A DNA stretch of 64,000 bases from positions 739,699 to 803,698 of the forward strand of contig JAKVOO010000001.1 of NCBI GenBank assembly GCA_022482735.1. Reading direction: 5' to 3'. The first letter of the stretch is position 1; each line of letters opens with the position of its first letter. The notes beneath the pieces were generated by a model, which was not told the DNA's origin, made no database searches, and saw only the letters and a program-made list of their open reading frames with translations. Positions 43,556-52,590 of this stretch are shown here, piece after piece. Source of the DNA: Bacilli bacterium (GTDB taxonomy: Bacteria > Bacillota_I > Bacilli_A > RFN20 > CAG-826). The position numbers and the translations under genes are program-made.

Positions 43556-44704
43556 TCACTGATGTGATTTCTTTTTAGCAGTGGAAATAATCATCTCTTC
43601 CATCCTATCCATACAGGTTTCAAAGGCGAATTGATCGGTAAAATGTTCATAAAGCTTACGATTTTCATCTTTTTTCTCTGGATGTTCAATCCAATAATCA
43701 ATTTGATTGGCTAAATCATGAACATTATTAACTTTAAATGTGTTTTCCGGTGTCAAGGCGAAGTGACGGGCCGCACTCCGATGGGAGTTGCTAATAAGTG
43801 GAACCAGTCCTCCGCTTATAGCCTCAAGGCAGGCAATCGACTCAATTTCAATATCGGCTGGGTGGCAATATAAATCGGCTGAATAAATAACGTTAACCAT
43901 TGTCTCATGATCAAAAAACCGCATAATCGGCTTATTGGTAAGATTTTGTCCAAGGTGACGATACTTTTTTTCTAATGGGCCTGCACCTGCTAAAACGAGC
44001 TGAATATCCTTCTCATGACGGCTTTTCTTTACCGCTCTAATAAGAACTTTTTGACATTTCTCATCGCTATATCGCCCTGTAGATAATATAACATAATTGC
44101 CATTTAATTCTGCTGGGCGTTTAAAATCATCTGGACGTTTCTGAAAACGAAGATTAACTCCATTTGATATAACGTAGGCATTGGTTTTATGTCCTGAGTA
44201 CTTTTCAAAAACCTGATGAATAAATTCGGTTGGATAATGGATTGCATCCACATACCGATAAAAAGAATTATAGAAAACCTTATAGACGATAAAGTTGCTC
44301 AATTTTTCGTTTTTTAAAAAAAGGTGCGAGGTGATGTTTTCCGCTTGGGTATGAAATCCAGCGGTAATAGGCAGGCCCATTTTTCGAGCCATACGCAATG
44401 CGCTCTTTCCCAAACCAAAAGGAAGCATAATATGAACCGCATCCACTCCCTGGAGAGCTGAACGGACAACTTCCTTGTCGGGTTTGGCTAATTGAACGCC
44501 ATTCTTAGCTACATAGTTATTAAATATCCCCAATGATAAAATCGGACATACATAGTAATTTTCTTGACCTTTTCGATTTTGATCGCAACATAATACTCTA
44601 ACTGTGTGACCTCTTTTTTTTAGGGCACGAATGAGATTCATAGCGGCGATTGTCGTCCCATTATTCTCTTTTCCTAAAACGTCACTAACAACCGTTATAA
44701 TCAT
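43556..44704 (-). CDS. Glycosyltransferase family 4 (GT-B)
   Basis: 382 residues. N-terminal GT-B domain with NNGTTIAAMNLIRALKKRG near 14-32, TAGFHTQAENI near 118, ISNGVNL near 190, then the nucleotide-sugar domain with LSTGRYSDEKCQ and the Glu-X7-Glu motif in ADIEIESIACLEAISGG near 287. Closest in character to Gram-positive diacylglycerol glucosyltransferases, which fits the acyltransferase that follows. RBS GGAAGG before ATG 44704. A -35/-10-like pair lies at the end of hydA just upstream. Confidence 0.85.
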   Translation of the reverse strand: MIITVVSDVLGKENNGTTIAAMNLIRALKKRGHTVRVLCCDQNRKGQENYYVCPILSLGIFNNYVAKNGVQLAKPDKEVVRSALQGVDAVHIMLPFGLGKSALRMARKMGLPITAGFHTQAENITSHLFLKNEKLSNFIVYKVFYNSFYRYVDAIHYPTEFIHQVFEKYSGHKTNAYVISNGVNLRFQKRPDDFKRPAELNGNYVILSTGRYSDEKCQKVLIRAVKKSRHEKDIQLVLAGAGPLEKKYRHLGQNLTNKPIMRFFDHETMVNVIYSADLYCHPADIEIESIACLEAISGGLVPLISNSHRSAARHFALTPENTFKVNNVHDLANQIDYWIEHPEKKDENRKLYEHFTDQFAFETCMDRMEEMIISTAKKKSHQ

Positions 44705-44780
44705 TTTATTCCTTCCATTTTCTTTGCAAAATGTATTTCTTAAGACATGTATGTTTTATATTCTCGTTGAAAAAGAGCAA

Positions 44781-46214
44781 TCAGTCAATATCATTCAACG
44801 AACCATTGATCGTCGAGTGTCCGGTCCGGGCCAATTTTTCAACCATCATTTTATCGCGCATTTCGTGGTTAATCATCGCCGGTCCCCCAATGCAGCCTCC
44901 CAAACATGCCATTCCTTCAATAAAATTAAAGTCCGCTTTTTTAGAAACAACCTTTGCTACAACATCCTTAACTGCTTCCATGCCATCAACGGCAACTGGA
45001 CGCAACATGAAATCATCACGCCCTTTTTCTTTTATCGCTTGAGCAACCGCTTCCGATAAACCTCCACACCGGGCAAATATTCTTCCAAAGTAACTTGCCC
45101 CGGACAAGAGTCCATCTGGTTGAGCGGCTAAATCCACCTCTTGGGCAGCAAACATAGCCAAAAGTTCTTCAAAAGTTAAGGCCACATCGACATACTTATT
45201 GACTTCAGGTAATTGGCACTCCATCTTTTTGGCAATACAAGGACCCACAAAAACCAAATGTAGTTCCGGATCTTTCTGCTTGATAAAGCGCGCAATTGCC
45301 GCTTGAGGCGAAAGATTGTGCGACACATGGTCAGCAATACTTGGCTTATGGACTTGAATGTAGCGAACAAAAGCCGGACAACAGGAAGAAGTTAAAAATC
45401 CTTTTTCAAGAAGCTCGTCGCTCTCATCTATCGCCACCATATCTGCGCCTTTTGCCGCCTCTATAACACTTGAAAATCCTAACTCCAATATTCCACTTAC
45501 CACTTGAGTCAAGCGGACATTTTCAAATTGTCCCTGCGATACTTGGGGCAACGATTACACCAACCCGATAATTTTTATCCTTCTTGGCCCTTTTTAACAT
45601 TTCAATGACATCAATCATATAGGATTTATCCATGATCGCGCCAAATGGACACTGATAAGCGCAGGCTCCGCACCGATACACTTCTCTTCGTTTATCTCAC
45701 TAGCACCATCTTTATCAATGGATATGGCTCCTACCTTACACGCCATTTCACATGGCCGTTTCATATCTAAAATAGCGCTATATGGGCAGGCTTTAGCACA
45801 CATCCCACAGTTGACGCAATTGGTTTTATCAATCTTGGCTGTATGAGTTATTGGATCAATGTGAATGGTATTTTTAGGACATACGGTTTGGCACTTATGA
45901 GCGATACAGCCACGACAGGCGTTGGTAACCGTATATCCTCCCAATGGGCATTCATCACATGCCGATTTAATAACTTCAAGGATGTTTGGATTCCGAAAAT
46001 CACCGCCACAGGCAATTTTAACCCGCTCTTTGAGAATGGCTTGCTCCTTATAATTGCAGCAGCGCATTGTCGGTTTTGGACCCGGCATAATCTCTTCGGG
46101 TAATTTATCATAGTCATCGTAAAGTCGATTGGAAAAAGCTAACTTCGCCACTTCACGGAGAACGGCATGCTTAACAGATTGAACATTGCTATCAAATTTA
46201 ATATTATAATCCAT
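44781..46214 (-). pseudogene. Monomeric [FeFe] hydrogenase, two compensating frameshifts (decay or sequence error)
   Basis: Reversible H2 formation using ferredoxin-type electrons. Frames joined: ATG 46214 (AGGAGA site) to near 45674, where one base is missing between Ile and Cys codons; then CGACAYQCPFGAIMD on to 45531, where one extra base occurs; then GQFENVRLTQ to 44781. The rebuilt 477 residues carry Cys sets for several [4Fe-4S] clusters (CNVNCGMC-like sets at 170-240) and the H-cluster motifs TSSCCPAF, GPCIAKKME and GMACLGGCIGGP. This is the short clostridial-type monomeric (group B-like) enzyme. The shifts cancel, so both ends are in one frame and all motifs survive. Confidence 0.85.
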
Positions 46215-46971
46215 TTTTCTGTTCTCCTTTTTGGCTGATGAGCTTCCATAGATATTTCTTGTCTTTTGCTGGAGCACTAGTATAGATAACCGCTGCAACA
46301 ACCGGCTTCCAAAGCAGTAATTCTTCTTTTGCCGTACCACTTTTACTAGCATATAATTCTAAATATTTATCGCTTAAATCTTGATACCCATGCGTGTTGA
46401 GCCAAATAAAAGTGTTAATCGCGTCGACTGCACCTGTCCCGCTAACGGCGTGCGACCAATCAATAATCCAAGGTTTATTGTTATTATCAATTACAATATT
46501 AGAAAAAGAAAAATCAAAATGAATAATTTTGTGATTTTTAGGAAATTGCAAGTATTCCTGAAGAAGACCAAAGCGAATCGTTGGCAAGAATTCATTACTT
46601 GTAACTAACGAACTATGAAATATTGCCTGAAAGGGTTTTAAATAAGGGACTTCAATTTTTTGCATTTCCACCTGAAGATCAACAAATACTTCTAGATAAG
46701 CATCTGTATTTTCGGGATGCAATTTGATCAATTCCCCGATTGTCTTTCCTTCAATTTGTTCTGAATAGATTGCCCAAGCTCCCGTTTCATCGGGTTCAAC
46801 CTTCAAAATTTTAGGAACATTGATCGATGTTTTTTCCATGTAACTTTGATTTAGTGCTTCATTGAAAATTCGAGCCAAGTCAAACCCTGGTTTGAATTTT
46901 TTCACAACTTGCCCATCAAGAGCATATACAGTTTTATAGTCGCGTTTTGAGATAATGTCTTTTGGAATCAT
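46204..46971 (-). CDS. APH/choline-kinase-like phosphotransferase
   Basis: 255 residues of the aminoglycoside-phosphotransferase/ChoK fold: nucleotide-binding start with VKKFKPG near 24, catalytic loop HFDFSFSNIVID near 150 (usually HGD, here HFD) and the metal-binding WIIDWSHAVSG near 166. Could phosphorylate a small-molecule alcohol such as choline, a sugar or an aminoglycoside; no basis to choose. ATG 46971 has AGGAG seven bases upstream. Overlaps hydA by 11 nt. Confidence 0.75.
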   Translation of the reverse strand: MIPKDIISKRDYKTVYALDGQVVKKFKPGFDLARIFNEALNQSYMEKTSINVPKILKVEPDETGAWAIYSEQIEGKTIGELIKLHPENTDAYLEVFVDLQVEMQKIEVPYLKPFQAIFHSSLVTSNEFLPTIRFGLLQEYLQFPKNHKIIHFDFSFSNIVIDNNNKPWIIDWSHAVSGTGAVDAINTFIWLNTHGYQDLSDKYLELYASKSGTAKEELLLWKPVVAAVIYTSAPAKDKKYLWKLISQKGEQKNGL

Positions 46972-47077
46972 CGGCACTCTCCTTTTATCTTTTACAAAGA
47001 TAACCTTGTATTTAATTATAGTCTTTATCGCCTATGCCGACAACCTTACTCCAGTGATTATCAGCAAAAAGCCTCCA

Positions 47078-47104
47078 TAAAAAAAGCTGCTTATAATGCA
47101 GCTG
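47078..47104 (-). terminator. Terminator of 2H phosphoesterase gene
   Basis: AGCTGC (47085-47090) pairs with GCAGCT (47098-47103), loop of 7, then seven T on the minus strand. Confidence 0.75.
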
Positions 47105-47132
47105 TCGATTTAGATATTAACTCGCTACTTTT

Positions 47133-47627
47133 TTACTTTAATCGATAGATTTTTAAAAGTCGATATCCACCGGTAGATATTGAACTAATTGCCACTCGGT
47201 CAAAATGAATTCGTCTGGGAAGTGCAATACTATATTGAAGTTTTTCTTGCTCTTCCGTCGACAAGTTTTGAAGATTAAACATTGTCATATGAAGATAAAT
47301 GGGCAAAGATTTTGCTGAATGTGTATAAGAAATGAGTTGCATAAAAGTTCTCTTCATTTCTTCATTCATATTGCTCTCTAGGCGAAGCCAGTTATTAGCA
47401 ATCGTTATTCGATCAAAAAGAAGAGAAAAGGAATGAATAGAAATAAGAAAACTTTCTATTTCTTTTCTAATTTCCGTCGTCTTAATTCCAGAAAAAGTAA
47501 GCAAGGTAACATGAGGGCAAAAATTTTTGGTTTCCACTTCAAAAGAAGCCGCTAAAAGTTCATCCGCTTGAAGGCGTTTACTGTCTAGATTACTAGGAAG
47601 AAAAATAATGGAGATATTTTTATTCAT
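47133..47627 (-). CDS. 2H phosphoesterase superfamily (2'-5' RNA ligase/CPDase-like) protein
   Basis: 164 residues with two His-X-Thr motifs: HVTLLTF near 39 and HMTMFNL near 115, flanked by hydrophobic positions as in the 2H superfamily, which act on 2'-5' or cyclic phosphodiesters in RNA or small nucleotides. Length is typical. 32 nt downstream of feoB. Specific substrate unknown. Confidence 0.8.
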   Translation of the reverse strand: MNKNISIIFLPSNLDSKRLQADELLAASFEVETKNFCPHVTLLTFSGIKTTEIRKEIESFLISIHSFSLLFDRITIANNWLRLESNMNEEMKRTFMQLISYTHSAKSLPIYLHMTMFNLQNLSTEEQEKLQYSIALPRRIHFDRVAISSISTGGYRLLKIYRLK

Positions 47628-47659
47628 AGTTATATTTTAGCAAATGATAATAAAAATAA

Positions 47660-49818
47660 TTATTGATTAACCAGTCTTTTATCCTTTTTAGAAGGCAAAA
47701 ATATCCAAATGAAGAAAAGAACGAGAACAATCAACAGCACCGGTAGAAGGATTGTGATCGTCCCCACCCAGTAGACTATCATCGACACAATGTAACTGGT
47801 AGCAATCCAAAATAATATGGTCTCAATAAATTTTCGGCGACTGCGCAATTCACTACGCGCGGCGCTAACTGAAGCCATGCAAGGAACTGTCAGAAGATTA
47901 AACGCCATGAAGGAAAAAGCTGCTGGTAGCGATAAAGAACCAATAAGAGCTTCCTCTGAAATTCCAGCAAATGTTCCAAGTGTGGCCGGTACCATTTCTT
48001 TGGCAACCAAGCCCGTAAAAGATGCCACTGTATACATCCATCCATAGCTTCCTTGAGCCCACCCAAGAGGATAAAAAATATAGTTTATTACTTTGGCAAT
48101 TTGTCCAAGCATTGAATAGTCAATGTTATCGACCATTTGGAAGGAAAAAGAAAAACTGGATAAAAACCAAATTACCACGATTGAGCCAGCGATAATTGTT
48201 GCCGCTCGATGCAAGTAATCCTTTAACTTTTCCCAAAGGTGAAGGCCAACATTCTTCGCTTGCGGAACATGATAGGCTGGCAGTTCCATAATAAAAGGTG
48301 AACTCGAGTTGCGGTTCCGTGACAGTTTGGAAAGAAGTAAAGCGGCAATAATAGAAACCAAAATTCCTAAAATATAAATAGAAAAAACAACAAGTCCGGC
48401 ATGCTTTCCCTGATATAAAAAGGCTCCAAAGCCGCCCAGATTTGTAGTTTTGCACTACAGCTAAAAAAGGGAGTAAGCATAATGGTTAAGCGTCTTTCTT
48501 TTTCACTTTCAAGCGTCCTAGTGGCCATAATTCCCGGAACAGCACAACCAAATGACATTAGAAGCGGAACAAAAGAACGACCACTGAGCCCCATTCGCCG
48601 AAATGCCCGATCCATAATAAATGCCGCCCGAGCCATATAACCACTGTCTTCAAGTAAAGTAATAAAAAAGAATAGGGCAATAATAAGTGGAATAAAGCCA
48701 AGCACCGTCGATAACCCAGCCCATAGTCCATTTACAATGAGTCCATTTAACCATGTTGGTGCGGTCTTTAATATTGAGCTTAGTCCAAGACCAATTAAGT
48801 CGCATATATAGGTCACCGCTTCGGATAATATAACTCCGGGCGAATTAATTGCGTCCGTTCCGATAATTGGAATATCAAAACTATTTTGGGGAATAAAAAC
48901 ACTTAGAAAAAGAAAATCATGACTAAATACAATATGAAAAACCAAAAGCATGGTCAGGAAAAAAATTGGAATTCCCAACCATTTGTTAGTCAATATTCGA
49001 TCGATTTTATCGCTTTTAGTCAAAGCATGAGGATTATAATTACTACGGACAATTTCCGCAAAATGTTCAGTGATAAAGTTATATCGCGCATCCGCCACTT
49101 TGCCACCAAAATCGCCTTTAAAATTGTCAAGAGGAAGCGCAGATTCAATCTCTTGAACTTGTTGATAGATATGAGGATGCATGGCTTTTTCCATCTCATC
49201 ACCCTCGATGAACTTAACAATATGAAAAGTGTGTGAACCGATGGAGGGTAAGCTTTCAACTAAAGGGTGAACCTGATCAAAAACTTGTTTTAATGAACTA
49301 TGCTCAATCACTGACCAGCCATGCCGAGAATGACGAGCAACGATAAGGGCCTTTTGCATTAAAGTATCAAGCCCTTCATTTTTTAAGGCACTGATGGGTA
49401 CCACTGGAACTTGAAAAATTTTCATCATCGCGTCAATATCAATTTTTTCCCCTAACTCGAGGGCAGCATCCATCATATTAAGAGCTATGATAACTGGAAC
49501 ATCAATTTCCAAAAGCTGCGTCGTAAGGTAAAGATTCCGTTCCAAATTAGTGGCATCAATGATATTGATGACACAATCGGGTTTCTCATCAATTAAAAAA
49601 TTCCGCGAAACAACTTCTTCAGGAGTATAGGGCGAAAGTGAATATATACCAGGCAAGTCCACCACTTGAACTGTTTCCTTACTGGTTTTATATGTCCCAA
49701 CTTTCTTGTCAACTGTAACCCCAGGCCAATTTCCAACCTGCGCAGTAGAGCCCGTCAATGAATTAAAAAGTGTTGTTTTACCCGAATTAGGATTACCGGC
49801 TAATGCAAATCTAAGCAT
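47660..49818 (-). pseudogene. feoB: Ferrous iron transporter FeoB, one frameshift (or sequence error)
   Basis: Fe(II) importer with cytoplasmic GTPase. First frame (ATG 49818): G1 GNPNSGKTTLFNSL, G3 DLPGIYSL, G4 NMMD, TM core with the gate region MATRTLESEKERR and SCSAKLQIW. One base is missing near 48434; the next frame continues FGAFLYQGKHAGLVVFSIYILG and the second half to 47660. The rebuilt 719 residues are near usual length. The downstream frame has no start signal of its own. feoA overlaps the ATG by 8 nt. Confidence 0.88.
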
Positions 49819-50047
49819 CCTTAACCTCCACTACCACTTCATCACCTTCGACTTTTCGAAGTGAAAGTTGATAGCCCCGAAGTTTTATTTCAAAGGGATC
49901 ACCAAGTGGCGCCCGCCTTACCATCAACACTTCAGTCCCTGGAGTAATTCCCATATCAAACAAACGCTGACGAATGCGGCCTTTAGCTTGCATTTCAACA
50001 ACTTTTCCGATTTCGCCAATCTTTAGTTCTGCCATCTTTTTTTGCAT
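49811..50047 (-). CDS. feoA: Ferrous iron transport protein FeoA
   Basis: 78-residue SH3-like protein that assists FeoB: QRLFDMGITPGTEV near 28-41 and DPFEIKLRGYQLSLR near 50-64 are the family signatures. ATG 50047 has GGAGA five bases upstream. It overlaps feoB by 8 nt. The promoter region has a DtxR-like operator, so expression is expected to rise when iron is scarce. Confidence 0.93.
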   Translation of the reverse strand: MQKKMAELKIGEIGKVVEMQAKGRIRQRLFDMGITPGTEVLMVRRAPLGDPFEIKLRGYQLSLRKVEGDEVVVEVKDA

Positions 50048-50079
50048 AATGGTCTCCGGTTTCTGCTTAAAAATATGAG

Positions 50080-50098
50080 TTAGGGTTTGCTAACCTTA
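50080..50098 (-). promoter_or_regulatory. DtxR/IdeR-like iron operator before feoAB
   Basis: The 19-bp site reads TTAGGGTTTGCTAACCTTA on the plus strand, matching the DtxR/IdeR consensus (TTAGGTTAGGCTAACCTAA) at 15 of 19 positions by my count. It lies just downstream of the predicted -10, where a bound repressor would block transcription. Confidence 0.65.
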
Positions 50099-50101
50099 TA
50101 T

Positions 50102-50129
50102 ATTCTACTTTATTAAACATAATTATCAA
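50102..50129 (-). promoter_or_regulatory. Promoter of feoAB
   Basis: Minus strand: TTGATA (50124-50129), 16-base spacer, TAGAAT (50102-50107). The transcript start would fall at or inside the DtxR-like site. Confidence 0.65.
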
Positions 50130-50137
50130 TCAGTAAA

Positions 50138-50226
50138 CAAAAATAAAGCGCTTGCTTTATCAAAGTTTATAGAATGAAAAGCATTTTTTAAAAGCAATAA
50201 AGAAAAACCGCCTTTCAAGCGGTTTA
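50138..50226 (-). terminator. Tandem terminators after the flavin-reductase gene
   Basis: Two minus-strand hairpins with T runs: a 7-bp AAACCGC/GCGGTTT stem (50205-50211 with 50219-50225) followed by TTTTTCTTT, and a 7-bp ATAAAGC/GCTTTAT stem (50143-50149 with 50154-50160) followed by TTTTTG. They insulate feoAB from the upstream unit. Confidence 0.7.
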
Positions 50227-50252
50227 AGTTTTCACACCTTAATAACAAACAA

Positions 50253-50759
50253 CTAATTTTCTTCATTACTATATGCAAGAACAATCTCGCCGATATATTG
50301 AAGAGAAAAATCATCTTTCGGGTAATTGGTTGAAGGAATTTTACTTTCCAAGAAGTTTTCTTTCTTCACTGCTGAAACATATATTTTTTTACAGACAAGT
50401 GTAAGATAAGCCTCTTCAAAAGTAAAACCATGCTCTAAAGGTACAACTTTAAGTTGTGATTTCTCAACTTTATTTCTTTCCTCATGTCCACTGATAGTTC
50501 CTAAATATTCATATGCTGGATGCCCAGATGGAAGAAAAGAAATAACAAAATACTCGCTTTGATCGAGAAGTTTTTTTGTATAACGGGAGGGACGAACATA
50601 AGTTGTAAAAATCGGTTTATTCCACAAAAGACCGATTTGCCCCCAGGCTGCGGTCATGGTGTTATTTTGTTCACCTACGTCCGTATTAATTAGAAAATAG
50701 TCCCGGCCGATAGCCTTAATTGGTTTAAATAAAATATCCTGTGGCTTAATTGCTTTCAT
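50253..50759 (-). CDS. Flavin reductase-like (FMN-binding split barrel) protein
   Basis: 168 residues: NTMTAAWGQIGLLWNKP near 32-48 and RPSRYTKKLLDQSEYFVISF near 57-76 are typical of the flavin-reductase-like/FMN split-barrel family (NADH-dependent flavin reduction or flavoprotein redox). Start overlaps the SemiSWEET stop by four bases, so the two are coupled. Substrate unknown. Confidence 0.82.
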   Translation of the reverse strand: MKAIKPQDILFKPIKAIGRDYFLINTDVGEQNNTMTAAWGQIGLLWNKPIFTTYVRPSRYTKKLLDQSEYFVISFLPSGHPAYEYLGTISGHEERNKVEKSQLKVVPLEHGFTFEEAYLTLVCKKIYVSAVKKENFLESKIPSTNYPKDDFSLQYIGEIVLAYSNEEN

Positions 50760-51040
50760 TGTAAAACTTTAGCCTCCTGTTTTCTTTTAATTCGATCTCG
50801 GATAATAAAGCCTAAAATAATGGCATTAAAAACAAAAGTAATAACATTAGCTATAATAAGAGCAAAATCCATTTTATAAAAGCCATAGGCCGCCCAACAA
50901 CCGATGCCGACGACCATGGCAATATAGGTGTTCATGGATAAATCTCCCGTTCCTTTGGTTTTTAAAATTTTAAAAATCTGAGGCAATGTTGAACTAGTAG
51001 TTAAAAAAGCCGCTATATACGATAAAAAAGTAAAATCCAT
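50756..51040 (-). CDS. SemiSWEET/PQ-loop family transporter
   Basis: 94 residues, three TM helices (about 5-20, 37-55, 62-82) forming one PQ-loop triple-helix bundle; it should dimerise. The PQ motif is in TTSSTLPQIFKILKTKG near 15-31. Members of this group move sugars or other small solutes by facilitated diffusion. Two bases after the SnoaL-like gene and coupled to the flavin reductase gene. Confidence 0.88.
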   Translation of the reverse strand: MDFTFLSYIAAFLTTSSTLPQIFKILKTKGTGDLSMNTYIAMVVGIGCWAAYGFYKMDFALIIANVITFVFNAIILGFIIRDRIKRKQEAKVLQ

Positions 51041-51042
51041 AT

Positions 51043-51459
51043 CTAACCTCTCTGGTGCTTGACGTTGACTAGGAGGCTTTTTTGAATTTGACTATCAGGC
51101 CAATATCCCCACGATTCAATTATTTTGCCTCCGGCATTTATGCGAAAAATTTCCACTGCTTCCCAACTGATTTCCGCATTAGTGGCTGGAACTCCCAAGT
51201 ACTCTTTCTTTTGGATCCCGGTGAAAAGAAATTGACCAGCGATTAAATCATCTTCTTCAATCAATTCCAAGACTTCAACACGAAGATTACTAAAAGCAAG
51301 GTGAACTTGTTTTATCGTGTCAATTGCATCTTCGCTCGAGGAAGCAATCGCTGGTGAATGATTAAAGTAAGTAGGCGTCAAAAATCCAAGAGCCAGTTTA
51401 TAGTCTTTTTGATTGTAAGCTGCCTCATAAAAACTACGCACGACTTCCTTATTTGTCAT
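51043..51459 (-). CDS. SnoaL-like / ester cyclase family protein (NTF2-like fold)
   Basis: 138 residues of NTF2-like fold: SFYEAAYNQKDYKLALGFL near 9-27, FNHSP near 32 and a C-terminal EIFRINAGGKIIESWGYW. Resembles the SnoaL-type ester cyclases, most of them of unknown function in Firmicutes. First gene of the unit SnoaL-SemiSWEET-flavin reductase, divergent from pstS. Confidence 0.8.
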   Translation of the reverse strand: MTNKEVVRSFYEAAYNQKDYKLALGFLTPTYFNHSPAIASSSEDAIDTIKQVHLAFSNLRVEVLELIEEDDLIAGQFLFTGIQKKEYLGVPATNAEISWEAVEIFRINAGGKIIESWGYWPDSQIQKSLLVNVKHQRG

Positions 51460-51531
51460 AATTTCCTCTCCCGTATTAATATTAGTGGAAATTGATATAA
51501 CTTGCTAATGAAATGAGTAATGGTTTTCGCT

Positions 51532-51597
51532 TTTACCTTTTCTTTACATTTATTTACCGGCCCTTGGTTTATTCCTCACTTCATTTTCTTTTATAAT
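51532..51597 (+). promoter_or_regulatory. PHO-box-like repeats and -10 of the pst operon promoter
   Basis: Three TTTAC(A/C) direct repeats start at 51532, 51543 and 51553 (spacing 11 and 10 bp), as in Bacillus PhoP binding sites. A TATAAT lies at 51592-51597 without a good -35, typical of an activator-dependent promoter. The likely activator PhoP is encoded in the same block (56202-56873). Confidence 0.7.
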
Positions 51598-51640
51598 CGA
51601 CTCGTAAAACAAAGAAAAAAGAAAAATGAAAGAGGAAAAA

Positions 51641-52573
51641 ATGAAGAAAACAAAACTTTTGGGATTTATCCCCCTCTGTCTAGGAGCGATTACCCTAGCC
51701 AGTTGTAATCAAGGATTTGATCAATCAGCTAAAATTACGGTTTATACTCGGGATGTTACCAGCGGAACTCGCGATGGCTTCTTCACCAAAATTAGTTTTA
51801 AAGAAGCCATTAAAGATAACACTGTTCTTGTTAACGATTATGTGGAAGTCGATGGAAATGGTTCGATGATTAGTTCAATCGTTAACGATAAGTATGGGTA
51901 TGGATATATCTCCCTATCTTCTTTGGCCGATTCTGATTTGGTGGGATTAAAATATGCTGGAGTTGTCCCCAGTGAAGCAAATGTAATCAATGGAACCTAC
52001 AACTTAAGCCGTAATTTCAATTACATCGTTCGCGCTAATTTTGATAGTGAAGATAAGGCTGAATTAGTTTCCGCTCTTGTCGCCTATATGAACACCCAAG
52101 AAGGCAAGGCCACAATAAAATCACAAGATGGTATTGTCGACATTAAATCAACCGATCCTAAATGGGATGATATAAAAAGCAGTTTTCCAGTTATTGGCAA
52201 AGATAATAGTGGAATCACCATCCATGTTGGTGGGTCAACTTCCGCCGAAAAAGTTGCCAAAGCTTTGACTGCTGAATTCTCCAAAAAAGCCGGTAACTTT
52301 GTTGCCGAACATAACCATACGGGCAGTGGAGATGCCTATAAACGGACTCAAGGTAGCGAAAAGGATGGAGCTAATTACTTAGACATCGGCTTTGCTTCAC
52401 GGGAATTTGAAGAAAATGAACCGGCGAGTGAAGGAACGACCGGTAAAGTTTGTACTGATGCTATCGTTAATGTCGTCAATAAAGCCAATGGATTAATCAC
52501 TGATATTGATGCCTTGACGGTTCACAAAATATACGACGGAACCTACACTACGTGGAACCAATTGGTTGCTTAA
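51641..52573 (+). CDS. pstS: Phosphate-binding lipoprotein PstS with circularly permuted domain order
   Basis: 310 residues. Signal peptide with lipobox LASC (Cys22) precedes what is normally the C-terminal half of PstS: TSGTRDGFF at 40-48, YGYGYISL at 85-92, LSRNFNYIV at 122-130, EGKATI near 154. Then comes the normally N-terminal half: VGGSTSAEKV at 196-205, TGSGDAY at 227-233, DIGFASREF at 248-256, TDAIVNVVN at 262-270, ending in YTTWNQL, which usually leads into the SGTRD half. All phosphate-loop motifs are present once. Start ATG 51641 has AGAGGA before it. First gene of pstSCAB-phoU-phoPR. Confidence 0.9.
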   Translation: MKKTKLLGFIPLCLGAITLASCNQGFDQSAKITVYTRDVTSGTRDGFFTKISFKEAIKDNTVLVNDYVEVDGNGSMISSIVNDKYGYGYISLSSLADSDLVGLKYAGVVPSEANVINGTYNLSRNFNYIVRANFDSEDKAELVSALVAYMNTQEGKATIKSQDGIVDIKSTDPKWDDIKSSFPVIGKDNSGITIHVGGSTSAEKVAKALTAEFSKKAGNFVAEHNHTGSGDAYKRTQGSEKDGANYLDIGFASREFEENEPASEGTTGKVCTDAIVNVVNKANGLITDIDALTVHKIYDGTYTTWNQLVA

Positions 52574-52590
52574 TTCATAAGGTCTAATTA

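Noticed and set aside
51520..51708. 62-codon plus-strand ORF over the pst promoter
   Set aside because: It covers the TTTACA repeats, the -10 and the start of pstS in another frame; it is a shadow.
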